This document shows positions 59,060 to 64,000 of a stretch of DNA of 64,000 nucleotides, in pieces. Positions within the stretch are counted from its first letter, which is position 1; each line of letters begins with the position of its first letter. A program made the position numbers and the translations under genes. Origin of the DNA: Anaeramoeba flamelloides (taxonomy: Eukaryota; Metamonada; Anaeramoebidae); assembly GCA_027625915.1 (NCBI GenBank), contig JANTQA010000023.1, positions 3,286,001 to 3,350,000 on the forward strand, read 5' to 3'. Under the pieces are notes generated by a model. The model did not search any database and was not told where the DNA came from. It saw only the letters and a list, made by a program, of their open reading frames with translations.

Positions 59060-59515
59060 CGGTTGAGAGAAAAATGTAGGACACAGAAAAATGGTTTGAC
59101 ACCATTTTTAATTGGGAACATTAGTAAAATTGAAAATCAAATCCTATTGATAACTAGATGAATTTTAGATAAATCCAGGTTAGGTGTTAAAAGTTCATTA
59201 ATCTGTGGTTTGTCTAGAATACTCATTTGAATGGTTGATAACTAAAGTAGATCATGCTATTTTAACAAAAATCATCGTTTTAGTAAAGTTTACTATTAAT
59301 TCTGAAAATGGTAATTTTTAAACTTGATTTAGATTATAAGAGATAGGGGTTTTGAAAAAGTAGAACTACATTAATCGTTATTCTAATAAGTAGATTATTG
59401 TTATTTTCTTTAGTTATTTCACAAACGATTGAAATTAAAAATCATTTTCAGTAATGTTCCCAATTAAAAATGGTTTCCAACCATTTTTCGCTGTCCAACA
59501 TTTTTCTCTTAACAG
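59060..59515. mobile_element. MITE with 60 bp inverted ends and TTA flanks (family F1 relative)
   Basis: The left end reads CGGTTGAGAGAAAAATGTAG and the right end is its inverse with few changes (AACATTTTTCTCTTAACAG); the arms continue through AAAAATGGTTT and TTTTTAATTGGGAA to about 60 bp. TTA flanks both ends (59057-59059, 59516-59518). A 3 bp TTA duplication fits PIF/Harbinger-type insertion (inference). Internal words ATTTTTAATTG and ATTAGTAAAATT are shared with the element at 202-698. Confidence 0.65.
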
Positions 59516-61803
59516 TTAATTACTTTTTCAAAATTGAAAAATTTTTAACTCAAAATAATAATCTTCCAGTCTTTAATATTTCATATTTAGATCCTCTGAA
59601 AGTAACTATAGCGGACTTTTTCTAATTTCAAGTAATCTACTTTAAAAAACATCGTCCTAACAAGCCAAAGACCGATTGGTTTGGTTTCCTTTATAGAAAG
59701 TTGGTTGTAGTATCAATGTATTTCTAATATATTTGAAAATAATTTGTTAAAATAATCTTGGGTTAATTATTGAATTTTTTAAAAAAATTGAATTTTAATT
59801 TTTTTTTTATTTTGAAAGGAGGAAATTAATTTATTGTTACAATCTAATTTCTAAATTTTTGTATAGGAATTTAAAAAAAAAAAATAAAATATAACTTTTT
59901 GATAAGTAAACTATATTTCATGACAAATTTAAGAAAGATATTTTAAACTTTGAATGCTTTAATATTGATGATTCAACCATCTCTTTTTGAATTTTACTTG
60001 TTTTTCTTTTATTTTTTTTTTTTTATTTTCTAATTAATTTTTTTTACTTAATTTTTTATCACAAAAATAATGTTATTTTGCCATTCCAATGAATAATTGT
60101 GAAATTTAAGATTTTACTCCTAATAATATATTTAAAGAGATGATTTTCTCGTATTTAGAGTATAATTTAAACTTCTCCAATAATTATAATAAAAATTTTT
60201 AGCTTTTTTATAACCCAACTAAATTTCTGTTTTTATAATATATTGTAAATAATTTGATGGGTATCAATGAAAAAAATTGAAGTTTACATTATTTTGATGA
60301 AGAATTGTTGATAATTTTGTCTAGTTATATTTTTAAAATAAATTATTGGGATGTTTTTAACTTTAAAAATTAAAATATTGATTTTTAAATATGAAAATTT
60401 TTTATTTGCAGTAGATAATAATTTATTATTTAATATTTTAAAAAGTTAACAATGTTTTCTGTTATATATATATATATATATATATATTATTTTATTTACT
60501 GTGATCGATTTGTTAATATAAAAGAACTTTGATTCAATAAATCATGTTGAAAAAATAAATTTTGAATTTTTATTTATCAGTATTTTTAATTGGGTACAAT
60601 TTTTTGTTTGTTTTCAGATTCAAAAATCTAAGTTTCATTAGTTTTGAAATTGAAAATTTACAAAAAAGGGGTTTGAAAAAATTTAATTTGTCTCTACATG
60701 GTGTTATCAACATTATTTTTTAACCGAAATATAATTGACTTCTTGCTTAGAAATTTATTTGAAAATAATTATTCCATGCTAGCCTAAGATCAATATATAG
60801 ATATAAAAAACTGATATTTGTCTTGATTTATTGAAAATTCCATTGAATCTATTTTAATTTTTTTGGTTGATTTTTCATTTTTAACACTTTTTTTCTGGCT
60901 TTTGAATAAAGAGTTTTAATAGTAAAGAAATTATAATTATTTTGAAAAAATCTTAATATATGATAGACACCTTGACAATGAATCTTACAAAAATGGTAAT
61001 ATTTGAATTGCATTTTTAATCCAATTTTAATATCCAGTGTAATTTAGAAAGATCTTTTAAATTATATTATATTTAAAAATTTTATTCATTGAGAACTCGG
61101 AGAACAAGAAATGGTATTAAAGGCAATTTTTACATTTTCTTCTCACCCAAAAAAAAAGGATGATAAAAAATATTCTTTTGAGAAAATTTCCTTTAGAAAA
61201 AATTTATATTATCCTGATACAATTATAATAATTTTTTATAATTTTATGGGTTTTTTTGTTGGTATTGTGGTAATATTTTCCTTTTAATAAATGGAAATTG
61301 TGGAAAAACAAATAATTGGTATTTAATTATGTGTTATTGTTTAAAAAGTATTAAATTTTGATAAAAGTGGGATAAATTTACCCTATCCCGGGAGTTTCTT
61401 ATTAATCAAAATGTTATGAAAAAGAAAATAATTATATGTTAGTAATTTCAAACAAAATAAAATTATTTTTTTAGTGGAAATTACTTAACAAATTTTGGGA
61501 TTTTTATTTATATTAAGATTATTTGATTTATAATATCATAAAAACCTTTCCTAAATAGGCCAGTTTGGATTTATTTGTATGGGTGATCAAAATTGGGTTT
61601 TAAGAATAAAGATAAAAATAAATAAAAAAAATGACTTTTGGGGATATACCAAATATATAAAGTTATATGAAATCGGGGGTTGTGTGTAAAAAAATCAAAG
61701 AGAGTAAACAATTTCTTGGAAAAATTAAAAGAGTTTTTCAGTTTGTGTTTTTTTTTTTTATTAAAATCCGAAAAAAAACAAAAAGAACGAAAACCATGAA
61801 AAT

Positions 61804-62026
61804 TTAGAGAAAATCAATTAATTTGGAAGAAATTTTTTGATTTGTAATGGTAATGGGAATACTCAAATAACACAACAATTGAACCTCGTAAGTAATATCA
61901 TCTTTTAAAGTTACTATTGTTTGTTGAGTGTGTTTGAAAAGTGTTGTTATTTTTTTTTCGTTTAGAAAAGTGTGATTTTTTTTTTTTTTCATTACCGCCT
62001 TTCCTCTTGGGGATCTTTGGGTTCAT
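61804..62026 (-). CDS. Possible 46-residue protein in two exons
   Basis: Minus strand. Exon 1 (62026-61996) reads MNPKIPKRKG in unusually G+C-rich codons and ends at a GTAATG donor. Exon 2 (61913-61804) follows an 82 bp intron ending AACAATAG, in phase, and reads TLKDDITYEVQLLCYLS onward to TAA. It may be a real small gene or the first exons of a larger one. No family recognised. A donor-like GTAAGT also lies on the plus strand here, so the strand is not certain. Confidence 0.3.
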
Positions 62027-62256
62027 TTATCTTAAAATTTAGTTTGGTTTAATCTGTAAACAATATACTAAAAACGGTTTTTTGATCCTAATTAAAAATA
62101 TTATAAAGATCAGAATTCATAATATAAATAAGGTTGGATTAAAATATTTTAAGATTGCATGATAAATTGCAATGTAACCCTGAAAAGTTATCTGAAAAAA
62201 AAAAACGAATAATTAAAATGGATAATTTGATTTTCTTCATTGAAAAAATAATATTA

Positions 62257-62742
62257 AGCTGTGAAAAAAAAAACAGGGCATGGAAAATAAATATGAACAT
62301 CATTACCAATTGTTACTAAGGGTGAAATTATTTTGACATTGATAAATTATAATTTATATTTAAGGATCAAACTCTCGAAAATCAGAATTATACACTGAAT
62401 AGAATTATGAATAATTAAATTTCACATTTTCAATCAATCAAAAAAAAAATATTTATAAATTTTTATTTTCCAAATTCAGAGTAAACTTTTATATAAAACT
62501 CTATTTTATTTAAAAATATAGATCTAATTTTGGTATCAAGCAATTAATGGAGTATTCTAGCGTATTTTCACTTTAATGAACTTTAACTAGGTTTATTTTT
62601 TCGTTCAAAACAAATTTATTTAGTTATAAAAAGGATTTGATTTTAAATAAAAGAAAATATTCCCACAATCTTCCGAATATTAACAATTAAAAATGTTGTT
62701 TGGAATTTTTTTCATGTTATTTTTTTATTTTTCCAAACTTTA
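62257..62742. repeat. Foldback element, family F1, copy 3
   Basis: Degraded inverted ends: a GAAAAAAAAAACAGGGCATG-like left end and a right end with CAATTAAAAATGTTGTTTGG and TTTTTTTCATG. It shares the TATAAAAAGGATTTGA segment and the ACTTTAATGAACTTTA/ACTTTAATGGACTTTA segment with 202-698 in the same order, so the two are copies of one element. Confidence 0.5.
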
Positions 62743-63754
62743 TAATCAATGATTTTTTGATCCAAATTGTTCAATATTCCAATGATAATTCCTTTGCAAT
62801 TTAAATAGAATTGATTCAACTGTTTGAAAGTATTTAGTTATATTGTAAATGTATTTATTATACTGGTATTTGAGATTCAAAAGGGATAAAATTTCAATTG
62901 ATTAACTTTCATTTGAATTCTGGAAATATTACTTCATTTAGGATTCAGTTCTCCCTAAATATACTATTAAAAAATTCACAAATCAATAAAGTAACACCCA
63001 TGAAATAAATAGAGATCACAAATTACAAACAATTTCTTTGCGAAAACTCTTTAGATTAAAAAAGAAAGAAATTGATAATGAGGTAAAAATTTTTTCCCAT
63101 TTATTATTCATATATCAGTATTTATAACAATGAAAATTAAAACCAAAAAAATATCTTATTAGTCAGAATTTAACATTATTTTCATATTGAAAAAATTTCA
63201 GTTAATAGAGTGTAACTTAAAAATTATGTACTGACAATTTTCGAATATCGGTGAAAAGTAAAAAACAAATAGTTTTTTCACAAAAAAATGGTGAAAAACT
63301 AAGTATTAAATCGGAAATACATGTTTTAAGACAATTGCCAAAATCATAAATTAAAACAATTTTATGGTTGGAAACTTAATTAGAATAATTTCTTCAGATT
63401 CATTCTCTTCATAATTTTTAACTTTAGATTTTAGTTTGTAAAAAACCAAAAAATTATTAATTTCCAAAATTATGAAATATTAAATTACTTTTCACCTTCA
63501 TTTAGTTATGTTTTGTCTTGTTTTAATATTATATTATTCAATTTTACAATTTACCAATCTCCTAAAAAGAAGTAAAAAAAAAAAAGAATTTCTAGAAGTG
63601 AAAATCAATAAAAAGAAAAAATAATTCTTGATTTTCATTTTTTTTTTCCAAACAAAAAACCCATTAACAAAGAAAACTTTAAAATTACAAAGTATTAAAA
63701 ACTGTACTTCATACAGCTTTAAATTTAAACAAATCTATATCAACAAAAAATCAA

Positions 63755-64000
63755 ATGACTTTTAGAAAATTAACTTTTCAATCCTCACCTATTGTAAAAA
63801 AACAAATTGCAAAAGATGAACAACAAAAAGATTCGCTTATGAATGAATTAGATTCAAAAATGATTGAATTACTTAAATACAAGGAGTACTTTCTGTCACT
63901 AAAAGAAGAAATGGAGCAACAAAAAACAAATAATAGAGATGAAAAAGATGTTCTTCAAAAAAAAATCGATAGGTTTAAAAAAATGGTTGTACAGCTCAGA
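63755..64000 (+). CDS. 5' end of a coiled-coil protein (partial)
   Basis: Open from ATG at 63755 to the window edge, 82 codons. It begins MTFRKLTFQSSPIVKKQ, then a strongly helical, heptad-like stretch rich in E, K, Q and L (for example LKEEMEQQKTNNRDE), predicted as a coiled coil. G+C is above the flanking DNA. An A-rich leader precedes the ATG. No family can be named from the N-terminus alone; golgin, tether or centrosomal proteins look like this. Confidence 0.65.
   Translation, partial: MTFRKLTFQSSPIVKKQIAKDEQQKDSLMNELDSKMIELLKYKEYFLSLKEEMEQQKTNNRDEKDVLQKKIDRFKKMVVQLR

Larger units (their letters stand above)
58358..63754. other. Intergenic DNA with foldbacks and doubtful exons
   Basis: 5.4 kb. 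It contains a polyadenylation-like AATAAA (58446-58451), two facing exon-like pieces (58518-58611 plus, 58608-58649 minus), two foldback elements (59060-59515, 62257-62742), an (AT)n tract (60463-60488) and a possible tiny two-exon frame on the minus strand (61804-62026). The rest is AT-rich without recognisable content. Confidence 0.55.

Noticed and set aside
1-64000. Ciliate-type genetic code
   Set aside because: TAA ends the helicase, E3, Rho-GEF and ELOF1 frames and TAG ends UTP20 and the TTM-like frame exactly where the families end.
1-64000. CRISPR array, bacterial operon or telomere repeats
   Set aside because: No spaced direct repeats, no Shine-Dalgarno-led gene clusters and no telomere-like tandem array; the genes are spliced eukaryotic ones.

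Overview
This is a eukaryotic nuclear window: very AT-rich (roughly four fifths A+T by eye), with spliceosomal GT-AG introns, long AT-rich intergenic DNA full of inverted-repeat elements, and proteins carrying long K/E/Q/N homopolymer and dipeptide tracts. TAA and TAG both end recognisable genes, so a ciliate code with those stops reassigned is excluded. The mix of Rho-GEF signalling, E/K/Q-rich tails and moderate introns suggests a free-living amoeboid or flagellate protist; the style resembles Anaeramoeba (Metamonada), but that is only an impression and not proven here.

Layout. 1-110: 5' end of a gene on the minus strand. 2326-5095 (minus): a three-exon uridine-kinase-like plus CYTH protein of the plant TTM1/TTM2 type. 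10439-17319 (minus): a three-exon DBP5/DDX19-family DEAD-box helicase with an acidic, Gly-Arg-Gly-Met-repeat N-terminus; its 3.8 kb first intron holds a decayed LINE. 19603-28608 (plus): an intronless 3001-residue UTP20 homologue, divergent from the helicase. 32964-41467 (plus): a four-exon Rho guanine-nucleotide exchange factor with a predicted myristoylation site, IQ motifs, DH and PH domains and a 550-residue charged repeat tail; a 5.1 kb intron splits the DH domain. 44882-47439 (minus): a three-exon ubiquitin ligase joining a RING/IBR module to a MYCBP2-type RING plus tandem-cysteine (RCR) module. 57674-58357 (plus): an ELOF1/Elf1 transcription elongation factor with a long charged tail. 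63755-64000 (plus): start of a coiled-coil protein.

Between genes lie at least four families of foldback or MITE-like elements (a Tc1/mariner-like family with TA flanks, a 547 bp palindrome flanked by TTAA, a roughly 0.5 kb family with three copies, and a 1.2 kb element with ATCGCGAT subterminal repeats), two copies of one LINE, and simple repeats. A few short stretches look like unassigned exons and are flagged at low confidence.

The genes are not an operon or a pathway. They are housekeeping nuclear functions (UTP20 in ribosome assembly, a DBP5-like factor in mRNA export, ELOF1 in transcription) next to signalling and ubiquitin genes. The most notable item is the RING/IBR-RCR ligase, which keeps both relay cysteines and the active-site histidine known from MYCBP2. 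All exon structures are by eye, from reading-frame phase and protein-family fit.
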